Shown: positions 26,666-35,157 of the stretch, piece after piece
Layout: each line of letters starts with the position of its first letter
Position numbering within the stretch: the first letter of the stretch is position 1
Assembly: GCF_031010175.1 (NCBI RefSeq)
Contig: NZ_JAUAMB010000001.1
Span: forward strand, 124,001 to 188,000
Reading direction: 5' to 3'
Source: Halomonas sp. SpR1
GTDB taxonomy: Bacteria; Pseudomonadota; Gammaproteobacteria; Pseudomonadales; Halomonadaceae
DNA length: 64,000 bases
The notes under the pieces: generated by a model
Database searches by the model: none
Told to the model about the DNA's origin: nothing
Seen by the model: only the letters and a program-made list of their open reading frames with translations
Made by a program: the position numbers and the translations under genes

Positions 26666-27364
26666 ATGGCAGGATTCGATAAGCGTGTAGCTTCCTACGA
26701 AGAGGCAATGGAAGGCATCGAGAGCGGCATGACCGTCATTGCCGGTGGCTTCGGGCTCTGCGGCATCCCTGAAAACCTGATTGCCGAGATCAAGCGCCGC
26801 GGCGTCAATGATCTTACCGTGGTGTCCAATAACTGCGGTGTCGATGGTTTTGGCTTGGGGATACTGCTCGAAGATCGTCAAATCAGTACGATTCTGGCCT
26901 CTTACGTAGGTGAGAATGCCCTATTTGAGAAGCAAATGCTCAACGATGAAATTGAGGTGGTATTAACGCCTCAAGGCACCTTGGCGGAAAAAATGCGTGC
27001 AGGTGGCGCTGGTATTCCTGCCTTTTACACTGCCACCGGCTACGGCACCCCGATTGGTGAGGGTAAAGAGGTTCGCGAATTTAATGGGCGACACTGTATT
27101 TTAGAAGAAGCCATCGTAGGTGACTTTGCCATCGTAAAAGGCTGGAAGGCGGATCGCTATGGCAACGTAATGTATCGCCATACGGCGCAAAATTTTAATC
27201 CCATGGCTGCCACAGCAGGGAAAATTACCGTGGTGGAAGTTGAAGAAATCGTTGAGCCGGGTGAGCTTGAGCCTAGCCAGATCCATACCCCAGGCATCTA
27301 TGTGGATCGGATTATTCAAGGCACGTTTGAAAAGCGAATTGAAAAACGCACGGTGCGCAGTTAA
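26666..27364 (+). CDS. scoA: 3-oxoacid CoA-transferase subunit A
   Basis: This 232-residue subunit of succinyl-CoA:3-ketoacid CoA-transferase activates acetoacetate using an acyl-CoA donor. The signature [13 protein letters not shown] and [12 protein letters not shown] are clear, with [19 protein letters not shown] near the C-terminus. It forms an operon with the B subunit 82 nt downstream and is divergent from a LysR gene. Together with 3-hydroxybutyrate dehydrogenase 2.6 kb away it would support 3-hydroxybutyrate use. AtoD-type enzymes are related, but sequence favours the Sco type. Confidence 0.92.
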   Translation: MAGFDKRVASYEEAMEGIESGMTVIAGGFGLCGIPENLIAEIKRRGVNDLTVVSNNCGVDGFGLGILLEDRQISTILASYVGENALFEKQMLNDEIEVVLTPQGTLAEKMRAGGAGIPAFYTATGYGTPIGEGKEVREFNGRHCILEEAIVGDFAIVKGWKADRYGNVMYRHTAQNFNPMAATAGKITVVEVEEIVEPGELEPSQIHTPGIYVDRIIQGTFEKRIEKRTVRS

Positions 27365-27446
27365 CGCGTCATGGCTACAAACTTAGTCGGATTCAAGCGT
27401 AGTAACACTCGCTTCTCATTTAACGATTCAGCAAGAGGAAACTACC

Positions 27447-28109
27447 ATGGCTTTAACACGCGAACAGATGGCTCAACGTGTCGCCCAAGAACTTCAAGAT
27501 GGTTTTTACGTCAACCTGGGTATTGGTATTCCCACCCTGGTCGCTAACTACATCCCGGATGGCATCGATGTCATGCTGCAATCCGAAAACGGGCTGTTGG
27601 GAATGGGCCGCTACCCCACCGAAGACGAACTTGATGCCGATATGATTAATGCGGGCAAAGAGACGGTAACGGTTCGCCCAGGTGCGGCGATTTTTTCATC
27701 CGCAGAATCTTTTGCGATGATTCGTGGCGGCCACGTGGATCTGACGGTACTGGGTGCTTTTGAAGTGGATCAGCAGGGCAACATCGCTTCCTGGATGATT
27801 CCTGGCAAGCTGATCAAAGGCATGGGCGGTGCCATGGATCTCGTTGCCGGTGCTGAAAACATTATTTGCACCATGACACACGCCTCGAAGCACGGTGAGT
27901 CCAAATTGTTGGAAAAATGCGAACTGCCGCTAACCGGCGCAGGCTGCATTAACCGTGTCTTGACGGATCTCGCCTATCTTGAAATCAAAGATGGCGCCTT
28001 TATCCTCAAGGAGCGCGCACCGGGCGTAAGCGTCGAGGAGATCGTCGAGAAAACGGCGGGCAAACTAATTGTGCCTGACCATGTTCCTGAGATGACGTTT
28101 GACGCCTAA
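27447..28109 (+). CDS. scoB: 3-oxoacid CoA-transferase subunit B
   Basis: The 220-residue catalytic subunit carries the active-site Glu47 in the SENGLLGMG motif, which forms the enzyme-CoA thioester. NLGIGIPTLVANYIP, GGHVDLTVLGAFEVD and MTHASKHGESKLLEKC match the family. AAGAGGAAAC precedes the ATG. It follows subunit A, with which it forms the active heteromer. Confidence 0.93.
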   Translation: MALTREQMAQRVAQELQDGFYVNLGIGIPTLVANYIPDGIDVMLQSENGLLGMGRYPTEDELDADMINAGKETVTVRPGAAIFSSAESFAMIRGGHVDLTVLGAFEVDQQGNIASWMIPGKLIKGMGGAMDLVAGAENIICTMTHASKHGESKLLEKCELPLTGAGCINRVLTDLAYLEIKDGAFILKERAPGVSVEEIVEKTAGKLIVPDHVPEMTFDA

Positions 28110-28123
28110 TAACCACCGCTTTC

Positions 28124-28158
28124 CTTGAGACGCTAGTTTATGCCGCTAGCGTCTCAAG
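28124..28158. terminator. Long perfect hairpin between convergent genes
   Basis: Perfect 13-bp arms CTTGAGACGCTAG and CTAGCGTCTCAAG enclose a 9-nt loop. The right arm contains the stop codon of the minus-strand gene. Neither side has a T-run, so it may act as a bidirectional 3' stabiliser as well as a terminator. Confidence 0.55.
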
Positions 28159-28921
28159 CCATCTCACAGCGCGTGTGGTGGGGAAGCAGGACATCGGCAA
28201 TGCGCTCGTGGTTATCTTCAACGTGCTTTTGGACGAGCGCCAGGCCACCCAGGCAGAGACGATGCTCATCGCCATCGGCGAAAACTGTTTTCTGCGGTGT
28301 GGTGGGGTAGAAACGGTGATCCAGCAGCGACGACACTGCAAAAACGCCGTTCTGCTGCCCCTGCAGGCTTGGCATGCCCACTTCGTTTAGGCGTTGATCC
28401 AGTGCCTCCAAGGGTTCCCCAAGCTGCCCGCAATCAAAGCCAGCATGATGTAAACGGGGGCCCATCACGGCTATCCAGGCAGCTAATGGATGCGCTTGCT
28501 GCAGCTGTTGGTAAAGCGCCCAGCTAGGCATTGGCCAAGGGCGGCCACGGCAGAGTAAGTTATGGCCCTTGCAGTCCTGAGGATGAGATTGTTGCACCAA
28601 CCCTTCAATGGCTTCCCGTGGCGCTTTGGAGAGTGTGCCAATTTGCAATTCTGCTAGCACCAGCCAACTGCTGCCGTCGCTTGGGGCGAGCAGTTGTACT
28701 AGTAGACCTTTATCGGCCATGGCGTAGTGGCCCATCCGGCGATAGCCCATATGGGCCAATTTGCCGGTAAGCGCGGCAGCGGTAAAAGGGCCGTAATTGA
28801 GCGTGACGAGCGTTAAATATTCGGCCGCAGTTGATAATGGCCACAGCCTAAGCGCGCCAATATCGGGGTGGGTATGCACATAGTCAAGCCACAGCTGTTG
28901 AACAAACTCCTGACGCTGCAT
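28154..28921 (-). CDS. DUF1338/HglS-like protein, probably without full metal site
   Basis: The 255-residue protein follows the layout of the DUF1338 family (2-oxoadipate dioxygenase HglS/YdcJ): an N-terminal FVQQLWLDYV segment, LAHMGYRRMGHYAMADKGL, WLVLAELQIGTLS, PW-to-AAW region, LHHAGFDCGQLG and PQKTVFADGDEH. The family's first metal His (in NDHIA-like) and final Glu seem absent, replaced by TLVTLNYGP and GGLALVQK. Only the central His pair remains. I start at MQRQEF, with AAGGAG 7 nt upstream. Family membership is tentative. Confidence 0.55.
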   Translation of the reverse strand: MQRQEFVQQLWLDYVHTHPDIGALRLWPLSTAAEYLTLVTLNYGPFTAAALTGKLAHMGYRRMGHYAMADKGLLVQLLAPSDGSSWLVLAELQIGTLSKAPREAIEGLVQQSHPQDCKGHNLLCRGRPWPMPSWALYQQLQQAHPLAAWIAVMGPRLHHAGFDCGQLGEPLEALDQRLNEVGMPSLQGQQNGVFAVSSLLDHRFYPTTPQKTVFADGDEHRLCLGGLALVQKHVEDNHERIADVLLPHHTRCEMA

Positions 28922-29025
28922 GGTGAACTCCTTGCCTAAAGTGGCACACCTAGCGTGAGCCATTAAATAACTGCTCAGTATAGGCAAGCGAGATAAGCAA
29001 GGGTTCAACGCGTATTAACGAGCGG

Positions 29026-29289
29026 TTAAACGGCAAGCAACTGCTGATCGCGAACAAACTGATCAAATTCAGTAAAGCCGCCCACGTGGGCTTGATCGAC
29101 AAACACCTGCGGAACGGTGTGAATGGGTTTACCTGCCGTTTTGGCAATATCTTCTTTCGTTACGCCTTCGGAAGGCATATCTACATAGCGATAACCCTCA
29201 ATTTTACCGGCTTTTTCCAAGTGCTCGGCGAGCTGTTTTGCGCGCACACAGAAAGGGCATGACATCCGACCAAAAATAACCACAAACAT
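29026..29289 (-). CDS. grxA: Glutaredoxin GrxA
   Basis: This 87-residue glutathione-dependent dithiol oxidoreductase has the active site CPFC at residues 11-14. VRAKQLAEHLEK, EGVTKEDIAKTAGKPIHTVPQVFVDQAHVGGFTEF match E. coli Grx1 closely. AAGGAG lies 8 nt before the ATG. It is divergent from the HybE-like gene. Confidence 0.95.
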   Translation of the reverse strand: MFVVIFGRMSCPFCVRAKQLAEHLEKAGKIEGYRYVDMPSEGVTKEDIAKTAGKPIHTVPQVFVDQAHVGGFTEFDQFVRDQQLLAV

Positions 29290-29471
29290 AGCGGGTACTC
29301 CTTTACGATAAGCAGAATAAGTAACCAAGTGGGCAGCCACTGAAGGGTAAATAGCCGTTGGCTGAGCGATAAATTCGCGCCCATTGTGGCTGAGCGGAGC
29401 TTGTTTCGCCAATAGCAGCTCGCTACACGAACCATTAATGCCCGTTATCATCTGGGAAAACGATTAAGCCT

Positions 29472-29897
29472 ATGCAAACGCTTACCGCTGACGAATACAC
29501 CTTCCTTGCTGAACTGGCGCAGGCGTACCGAGATGCGCACTTGCCATCAATTAAACAAAGAAGTGACTGGAACCCGCGTTTAGGGGTTGATGCGCTATGC
29601 TTTCAGCATTACGGCGCTGAGTACATGGTGGGTGCGCTGATTACGCCCTGTGAGCTGTGGTTGGTCGTAGTGCCCGACCAGTCTCTGCTGACTGAGTCCA
29701 TGACGGAGACTTTTACGCTCGCATTGCCCTCAGGCGCTTATCAGCTATCCCTTGAGCGCTTACCCGGCGGCTACCAACTCTACAAGCGCGCCATTTTGGG
29801 TGATTTAAGCGAGCTGGAGAGCATGCAGGAGGCCGCGAGGCTGGCGCAGCAAATGATGACGCGTTTAATGCAACCCGCTGAAGTCCCCAACGCCTAG
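29472..29897 (+). CDS. HybE-like protein (hydrogenase-assembly chaperone family)
   Basis: The 141-residue protein matches the HybE/HupJ family layout: NPRLGVDALCFQHYGAEYMVGALITPCELWLVVVP, followed by LPSGAYQLSLERLPGGYQLYKR and a C-terminal helix. HybE-type chaperones work in maturation or Tat proofreading of NiFe hydrogenase. No hydrogenase gene is present in the window, so its client is unknown and may differ. The open frame starts only 10 nt after an in-frame stop region and lacks a strong Shine-Dalgarno. Confidence 0.62.
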   Translation: MQTLTADEYTFLAELAQAYRDAHLPSIKQRSDWNPRLGVDALCFQHYGAEYMVGALITPCELWLVVVPDQSLLTESMTETFTLALPSGAYQLSLERLPGGYQLYKRAILGDLSELESMQEAARLAQQMMTRLMQPAEVPNA

Positions 29898-29925
29898 ATA
29901 GCTATACTGACAAGGACTCTACAAA

Positions 29926-29957
29926 CAGAACTTCCATCCACCAGAACTTCCATCCAC
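29926..29957 (+). repeat. 16-bp perfect tandem duplication before bdhA
   Basis: CAGAACTTCCATCCAC occurs twice with no spacer and no mismatch, 21 nt before the bdhA start. Confidence 0.85.
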
Positions 29958-29978
29958 GTAGTGAAAAGGAAATTGCCT

Positions 29979-30752
29979 ATGACTTCTCAAGCCGTTACAA
30001 CGCCGCGAGTTGCGCTGGTCACCGGTACCAGCAGCGGGATCGGTGCCGCTGTGGTTAAGCACTTTTGTGAACTAGGCCATCAAGTGCTGGCCGTCGATTT
30101 TAATCCTGCGGGTAAGGCTGTCGCTGAACAAGCCGGCGCGGCTTTCTTTGAAGCGGATCTAACCGATCCTGATGCCTGCCGTGCGGCGGTGGCAGATGCA
30201 GTTAAGCGCTTTGGCGGTGTTGATATATTGGTCAATAACGCTGGGATTCAGCACGTTGCTTCGATTGAGACCTTCCCCGAGGAGAAGTGGCGTCAAATTA
30301 TCGATCTGATGCTGACGGCGCCTTTCTTACTGACTCAGGCGGCGTGGCCGCATATGCGCGAAAAGGGCTGGGGACGCGTCGTTAATATTGCCTCGATACA
30401 CGCGCAGGTGGCTTCACCGGGTAAGGCGGCCTATATCAGTGCCAAACACGGTATGATCGGTTTGACCAAAACGGCTGCGCTCGAGGGCGGTGAACAAGGC
30501 ATCACTGCGAATGCGGTATGTCCTGCCTATGTCAAAACCCCGCTGGTGGACAATCAAATCGCCGACCAGGCTAAATTGCACGGTATGGATGAGCAGGAGG
30601 TGATCGAAAAAGTCATGCTCAAACAGGCGGCGATCAAGCGCTTGATCGAGCCTGAAGAGGTGGCGCAGTTAGTTGCTTACCTAGCGTCCGACGCCGCCGG
30701 TGCCGTGACCGGATCGAGCTTTAATATTGATCTTGGTTGGACGGCGCATTAA
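29979..30752 (+). CDS. bdhA: 3-hydroxybutyrate dehydrogenase
   Basis: This NAD-dependent short-chain dehydrogenase (257 residues) oxidises (R)-3-hydroxybutyrate to acetoacetate. The cofactor motif is TGTSSGIG, and NNAGIQHVA, the catalytic Ser/Tyr/Lys (NIASIHAQ, YISAKHG) and VCPAYVKTPLVDNQI match the BdhA subgroup. AAGGAAA is 7 nt before the ATG; an in-frame GTG 18 nt upstream is less likely. Its product feeds the CoA-transferase encoded by scoAB upstream. Confidence 0.93.
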   Translation: MTSQAVTTPRVALVTGTSSGIGAAVVKHFCELGHQVLAVDFNPAGKAVAEQAGAAFFEADLTDPDACRAAVADAVKRFGGVDILVNNAGIQHVASIETFPEEKWRQIIDLMLTAPFLLTQAAWPHMREKGWGRVVNIASIHAQVASPGKAAYISAKHGMIGLTKTAALEGGEQGITANAVCPAYVKTPLVDNQIADQAKLHGMDEQEVIEKVMLKQAAIKRLIEPEEVAQLVAYLASDAAGAVTGSSFNIDLGWTAH

Positions 30753-30765
30753 ATAATCCGTTTGT

Positions 30766-30805
30766 CCCCGCCAATGACCTTTTGTGGTTGGCGGGGTAGC
30801 TTTTT
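30766..30805 (+). terminator. Rho-independent terminator of bdhA
   Basis: Perfect arms CCCCGCCAA and TTGGCGGGG enclose a 13-nt loop and are followed by TAGCTTTTT. The convergent response-regulator gene ends just beyond. Confidence 0.85.
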
Positions 30806-30812
30806 CCAGCCT

Positions 30813-31352
30813 CTAACGCCGTACCGGGCGTTTTTGTAACTTACGCTGCAGAGTACGGCGATGCATGCCCAGCGCCCGGGCGGTGGCGGATATATTGCCA
30901 TCGTGCTCCTGCAGCACTTTCTGAATATGCTCCCAGGTGATGCGGTTTATCGAGGGCGGATTGTCAGCCAGTTCAATATCCGGGTCGCCAGCTTGGCGCT
31001 CGAAAGCGATTAAAACGTCATCAGCATCCACCGGTTTACACAAGTAATTAACCGCGCCAAGTTTCATTGCCTCAACGGCTGTGGCAATACTCGAATAGCC
31101 CGTTAGCACCACAACGCGGCACTGGGGGACGGTGGCAAGTAGCTCGGGAAGCAGTTTCAACCCTGAGCTGTTTTCCAGCTTTAAATCAAGGGTCGCCATG
31201 GTAGGCGCATGCTGTGCGGCCATGGTCAGGGCCTGCTCTGCGTCGTGGGCAACAATAACGTCGTAACCGCGGCGGGTTAGGGCACGATTCAGTACATGAC
31301 AAAACATTTCATCGTCATCAATGATCAGCAGGCGTTGCTCTCGCGTTTGCAT
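30813..31352 (-). CDS. RegA/PrrA/RoxR-type redox response regulator
   Basis: The 179-residue protein has a receiver domain with phospho-acceptor Asp56 (TLDLKLE), Thr (LTGYSS) and Lys (CKPVDADD), then a Fis-type helix-turn-helix (GNISATARALGMHRRTLQRKL). This short two-domain form is the RegA family, which tunes respiratory, redox and energy genes. The histidine kinase lies 43 nt upstream on the same strand. A role over the nar/hem genes in this window is possible but not shown. Confidence 0.92.
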   Translation of the reverse strand: MQTREQRLLIIDDDEMFCHVLNRALTRRGYDVIVAHDAEQALTMAAQHAPTMATLDLKLENSSGLKLLPELLATVPQCRVVVLTGYSSIATAVEAMKLGAVNYLCKPVDADDVLIAFERQAGDPDIELADNPPSINRITWEHIQKVLQEHDGNISATARALGMHRRTLQRKLQKRPVRR

Positions 31353-31395
31353 GTTGTCCTCAATCCATTACTGGCGGTGCTTGGGGCGGTCGCGT

Positions 31396-32667
31396 TTAGT
31401 TTGGCGCCGCGCAGCGAGGCAGCGTAACTTCCGTTAGCGTACCCCCTTCCGGGTGATTATACAGGCTTACGCCGCCACCAAAGCGATTGATGGTGGCATG
31501 GGTTAAAAACAAACCGATACCCATGCCCTTGCTTTTCGTCGAAATAAACGTCTCACCCAATTGGTCGGCAATCGACATGGCGACACCTGGGCCATGGTCA
31601 CGTATATCGATCACCACGCTCTCACTTTGCCAGTCTAAGCGTATGGCAATGTGTTCAGGGTTGGCGTCAGCGGCGTTATTCAGCAAATTCGTTAACGCCT
31701 GGTCAAGCGTGGCATCGACGGCCAGCCAGGGCCTTCCGCGTTTCTCGGCCACATCGAATTGATGGCTTACATCCGGGCGAAGCACCAGCCAGCGCTGTAC
31801 AACGCCTGCCAGCCACACTTCAGCATCGAGCACTTCAGGTTCGGCCATGCGACGTCGATCAGCGTTTGAGACTAAATTCTGCAGGCGCGATTTGCACACG
31901 TCTACCTGCTGACGAAGTAAATTAATGTCTTGATCGAGCGCCGAGTCGGCGGGGGCATCGGCCTGCATCTCTTTGAGGAGAACTGCCATGGTAGAGAGGG
32001 GGGTGCCCAGCTCATGGGCAGTGCCCGCGGCTTGGGTAGCAACTGCCAACACCTGCTCATTACGCAGGGCGGCTTCCCGAGTGCGTGAGAGCGCCTGATC
32101 ACGGCTCCGCAGTGCGTGGGCCATTTTATAAATAAAAAACGTCACCAGACCTGCAGAGAGACCAAAGTTAAGCCACATGCCTAGTATGTGTAGGCTCAAG
32201 GGGCTATCGCTATTGATATGGCCCAACTGAGGGATCGGATAGTAGGAGAACATCAAAAAGGTATAGCCCGCCATGGAGCAGGCGGCGATGATCCAGGCGT
32301 GGCGCCAGGGGAGTGTGGCGGCTGCGATGGTGACCGGCACCAGGTAGTAGGTGATAAAAGGGTTGGTGGAGCCGCCTGAGAAGTAGAACAGAAGTGTTAA
32401 GCCGGTAATGTCGGCGAGTAAATGCAGCAAGTACTCTAGATGTGTCACTGCACGTGGGCGGCCCAGGCGCCACCAGGTGGCGATATTGAGCACGCCCATG
32501 GATATAACCACGCTCACCACAGCGGTTACCGGTAGATCGAAGGCCAGCAGCTCTACGCCCACCACAATAGCCAGTAAAAAACCGGTCCAAGTGATGCCGC
32601 GCACAATAGTCAGTCGCACCAGATTACGGTTGGGGGTAGACAGCGGAAGGGGTAGGGCAGTCGGCAT
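31396..32667 (-). CDS. RegB/PrrB/RoxS-type redox sensor histidine kinase
   Basis: This inner-membrane kinase of about 423 residues has six predicted membrane helices. The quinone-sensing GGSTNPF motif is at 98-104, the phospho-His218 is in GTAHELGTPLSTM, Cys258 (QQVDVCKSRL) aligns with the redox-active RegB cysteine, and ATPase boxes follow (NLLNNAADA, DHGPGV, GMGIGLFL). I take the MPTALP start; an ATG 33 nt upstream overlaps the preceding gene. The RegB family senses ubiquinone redox state. Confidence 0.9.
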   Translation of the reverse strand: MPTALPLPLSTPNRNLVRLTIVRGITWTGFLLAIVVGVELLAFDLPVTAVVSVVISMGVLNIATWWRLGRPRAVTHLEYLLHLLADITGLTLLFYFSGGSTNPFITYYLVPVTIAAATLPWRHAWIIAACSMAGYTFLMFSYYPIPQLGHINSDSPLSLHILGMWLNFGLSAGLVTFFIYKMAHALRSRDQALSRTREAALRNEQVLAVATQAAGTAHELGTPLSTMAVLLKEMQADAPADSALDQDINLLRQQVDVCKSRLQNLVSNADRRRMAEPEVLDAEVWLAGVVQRWLVLRPDVSHQFDVAEKRGRPWLAVDATLDQALTNLLNNAADANPEHIAIRLDWQSESVVIDIRDHGPGVAMSIADQLGETFISTKSKGMGIGLFLTHATINRFGGGVSLYNHPEGGTLTEVTLPRCAAPN

Positions 32668-32674
32668 GATGGGC

Positions 32675-33091
32675 TTACTTGTGTTTGGCTTTAAAGCCAT
32701 GAATGATAAATTTAATCAGCAGGGTCATGACGTAAGTTGCCCAGCCTGCAGAAGCCAAGATATTGAACAGCAGCATTTTAGGCGGAAGCCAGGCGCTACC
32801 CAGCAACGCTTCAATCATTATGTGGAAGAACATCGCCAACAGAAGCGGTAGCGCCAGGGTATGAATCCACATATCGGTGCGCCGTTTGCGAATATGGTAG
32901 CGTCCCAATAAATAGCGTAGCGGCCGATGTGCCCAACAGAAAACCACCAGGGCACCAATCACTAATAGGCTAGCGAGAGTGGGTTCCGTGCTGCCGATAT
33001 GAACGGAGAGTGAAATCGACCAGGCTAGGCTTAGCCACATCAATCCTTCCAGGCTGGCAATAATATCCGCATAGCGCCGCACGTTCTGCAT
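32675..33091 (-). CDS. Small four-helix membrane protein upstream of the RegBA pair
   Basis: The 138-residue protein has four predicted membrane helices at about 13-32, 39-55, 75-96 and 106-128, with a basic loop (RYLLGRYHIRKRRTD) in the middle. I start at MQNVRRYADI with AAGGAT upstream; the open frame extends much further, but that part overlaps the pyrC promoter and is not plausible coding. It ends at or inside the kinase start, so the three genes form an operon. No family recognised. Confidence 0.6.
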   Translation of the reverse strand: MQNVRRYADIIASLEGLMWLSLAWSISLSVHIGSTEPTLASLLVIGALVVFCWAHRPLRYLLGRYHIRKRRTDMWIHTLALPLLLAMFFHIMIEALLGSAWLPPKMLLFNILASAGWATYVMTLLIKFIIHGFKAKHK

Positions 33092-33251
33092 AAACAACCG
33101 AATCCTTAGCGTCAAAAACCAACTGTTATAAAAGCGTGTAAAAATTAACCGTTCGAGCTGAGTCTTAAAATAGCCGTGTCTTAAAAAGCAGCGCCATGAT
33201 ACGACACTTGGACGAGGGTGTGGGCGCCTGAGTAGCGGATTTATCCCATCG

Positions 33252-33267
33252 CGCAATTGCGTATACT
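33252..33267 (+). promoter_or_regulatory. Palindrome and -10 element upstream of pyrC
   Basis: CGCAATTGCG is a perfect 10-bp palindrome directly followed by TATACT, a good -10 hexamer, about 50 nt before the pyrC start. An operator overlapping the promoter is possible; it does not match the full PurR consensus. Confidence 0.35.
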
Positions 33268-33313
33268 GTACACGCTGCATTCTATCTGTCTTCACACCAC
33301 TACAGGACTTGCC

Positions 33314-34351
33314 GTGGACACCGTAACACTGACCCGCCCCGACGATTGGCACCTTCACTTGCGCGACGATGAAGCGCTTAAAGCGGTAGTCGGCCATACT
33401 GCTGCGCAAATGGGGCGGGCGATCATTATGCCCAATCTCACCCCGCCGGTTACCACCACGGCCAAGGCGCTAGAATACCGTCAGCGTATCCTCGATGCCT
33501 TGCCCGCGGGCAGTCCCTTCGAGCCCTTAATGGTGCTCTACCTCACCGATACAACCCCACCGGAAGAGGTCGAGCGCGCGGCGCAAAGTGGCATTGTCAA
33601 AGCGGTGAAGCTTTACCCTGCGGGCGCCACGACTAACTCCGACTCAGGGGTGACTGACTTGGCCCGCTGTGATGCAACGATTGAGATGATGGCCAAAGTG
33701 GGCATGCCACTTCTGGTGCACGGTGAAGTCACCCATGCAGAGATCGATATTTTTGATCGCGAAGCGGTATTCATTGAAACAGTGATGAAGCCACTGCTGG
33801 AACGCCACCCAACGCTGAAAGTAGTGTGTGAGCATATCACCACCCAGCAGGCAGCTGAATTTGTTGCTCACGCGCCTGATAATGTGGCGGCTACCATTAC
33901 CGCTCATCACCTGCTGTTTAACCGCAATAAAATGCTGGTGGGAGGGATTCGTCCTCACTACTACTGCCTGCCGATCCTGAAGCGTGAACAGCATCGCCAG
34001 GCGCTGCTGAAAGCAGCCACCAGTGGCAGCCATAAGTTCTTTTTGGGCACCGATAGTGCACCTCACTCCCAGGGGGCTAAAGAATCAAGCTGCGGCTGTG
34101 CCGGTGCCTATACTGCCCCTGCGGCCATTGAGCTTTACGCCACCGCCTTCGATGAAATGGATGCATTGGACAAGTTGGAAGCCTTCGCCAGCCTCAATGG
34201 GCCGCGTTTTTATGGGCTCTCACCTAACTCAGACACCATTACGCTTGAGCGACGGAATTGGACGCTGCCGGAGAGTTATCCTTACGCCCAAGGGGAGCAA
34301 ATCATCCCGCTGCTGGCGGGGGAGACGCTTAGCTGGGCGATAAAGTCTTAG
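33314..34351 (+). CDS. pyrC: Dihydroorotase PyrC
   Basis: PyrC cyclises N-carbamoyl-aspartate to dihydroorotate in pyrimidine synthesis. The metal ligands are visible: HLH in DDWHLHLR, the carboxylated Lys in [15 protein letters not shown], His in LLVHGEV and CEHITT, and Asp in [11 protein letters not shown] use the GTG at (M)[11 protein letters not shown] with AGGA 8 nt upstream, giving 345 residues, close to E. coli (348). The frame is open further upstream from a TTG, but that part runs through the promoter. Confidence 0.94.
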   Translation: MDTVTLTRPDDWHLHLRDDEALKAVVGHTAAQMGRAIIMPNLTPPVTTTAKALEYRQRILDALPAGSPFEPLMVLYLTDTTPPEEVERAAQSGIVKAVKLYPAGATTNSDSGVTDLARCDATIEMMAKVGMPLLVHGEVTHAEIDIFDREAVFIETVMKPLLERHPTLKVVCEHITTQQAAEFVAHAPDNVAATITAHHLLFNRNKMLVGGIRPHYYCLPILKREQHRQALLKAATSGSHKFFLGTDSAPHSQGAKESSCGCAGAYTAPAAIELYATAFDEMDALDKLEAFASLNGPRFYGLSPNSDTITLERRNWTLPESYPYAQGEQIIPLLAGETLSWAIKS

Positions 34352-34363
34352 CGGGTAACGAGT

Positions 34364-34390
34364 GCCGTCGACGGCTTTACCGCCGACGGC
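34364..34390. terminator. Hairpin between convergent pyrC and mtnN
   Basis: GCCGTCG pairs with CGACGGC (7 bp), with two further inner pairs after one mismatch. No strong T-run is present on either side. Confidence 0.4.
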
Positions 34391-34412
34391 TTCAAGCATC
34401 TAGCAAGCCCCG

Positions 34413-35120
34413 TTAGGCATTGCCAAGCTGCTTAAGCATTTGATCAACCATGCGCGATGAGTGGTCGGCAGCCACTTCCAGAAACTCATCGAAGGAGAGG
34501 TGGTTGTCGCCACTGCCGGGAATATCCGAAAGTGCGCGGATAACCACGAAAGGGCAATTGTAGAGGTGGCACGTTTGGGCAATGGCGGCGCCCTCCATCT
34601 CTACGGCAAGCATGCTGGGGAATTGGGCCCGGGTTGCGTCTACCCGGGCTGGATCGGACATAAAGGCGTCACCGGTGGCGATCAAGCCTTCGCGCACCTT
34701 GACCTCACCTAATGACGCTATGGCGTTACGCGCGATTTCACGCAGCGCTGTGTCGGCTAAGTAAGCAGCGGGCATCCCCGGCACTTGGCCAATTTCATAC
34801 CCAAACACCACGGCGTCTACGTCGTGATGACGCAGTTCGTCAGAAATAATCACATCGCCAATGTTTAAATCGGTGGCAAAGCCACCGGCGGAGCCAGTGT
34901 TGATAATGGCGTCGGGCTGATGGCGTTCTAATAAAATAGCCGTGCCTACTGCGGCGTTGACTTTGCCTATCCCCGACTGCAGCACTACCACCTCAAGTCC
35001 ATAACGGGTGCCGGTATGAAACACAAAACCCGCATGCTCGTAGCGCTGGGGGTTGTCCAGTTGACTCACTAAGGTGCTTACTTCCTGCGCCATTGCGCCA
35101 ATAATACCAATACGCTTCAC
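34413..35120 (-). CDS. mtnN: 5'-methylthioadenosine/S-adenosylhomocysteine nucleosidase
   Basis: MtnN (Pfs) hydrolyses MTA, SAH and 5'-deoxyadenosine, clearing inhibitory products of SAM enzymes such as HemN and MoaA. The 235-residue protein shows KRIGIIGAMAQEV, NTGSAGGF, AVEMEGAAIAQ and catalytic Asp in RALSDIPGSG. The start codon is GTG with AGGAG about 10 nt upstream. It follows folD on the same strand after 37 nt, so both may be one transcript. Confidence 0.94.
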   Translation of the reverse strand: MKRIGIIGAMAQEVSTLVSQLDNPQRYEHAGFVFHTGTRYGLEVVVLQSGIGKVNAAVGTAILLERHQPDAIINTGSAGGFATDLNIGDVIISDELRHHDVDAVVFGYEIGQVPGMPAAYLADTALREIARNAIASLGEVKVREGLIATGDAFMSDPARVDATRAQFPSMLAVEMEGAAIAQTCHLYNCPFVVIRALSDIPGSGDNHLSFDEFLEVAADHSSRMVDQMLKQLGNA

Positions 35121-35157
35121 TGCGCTGTGCTCCTAGATAAAAAGGGTGATGTTTAAC

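Noticed and set aside
33092..33409. Longer N-terminus of the four-helix membrane protein
   Set aside because: The extension overlaps the pyrC promoter and start on the other strand, and its composition is not protein-like.
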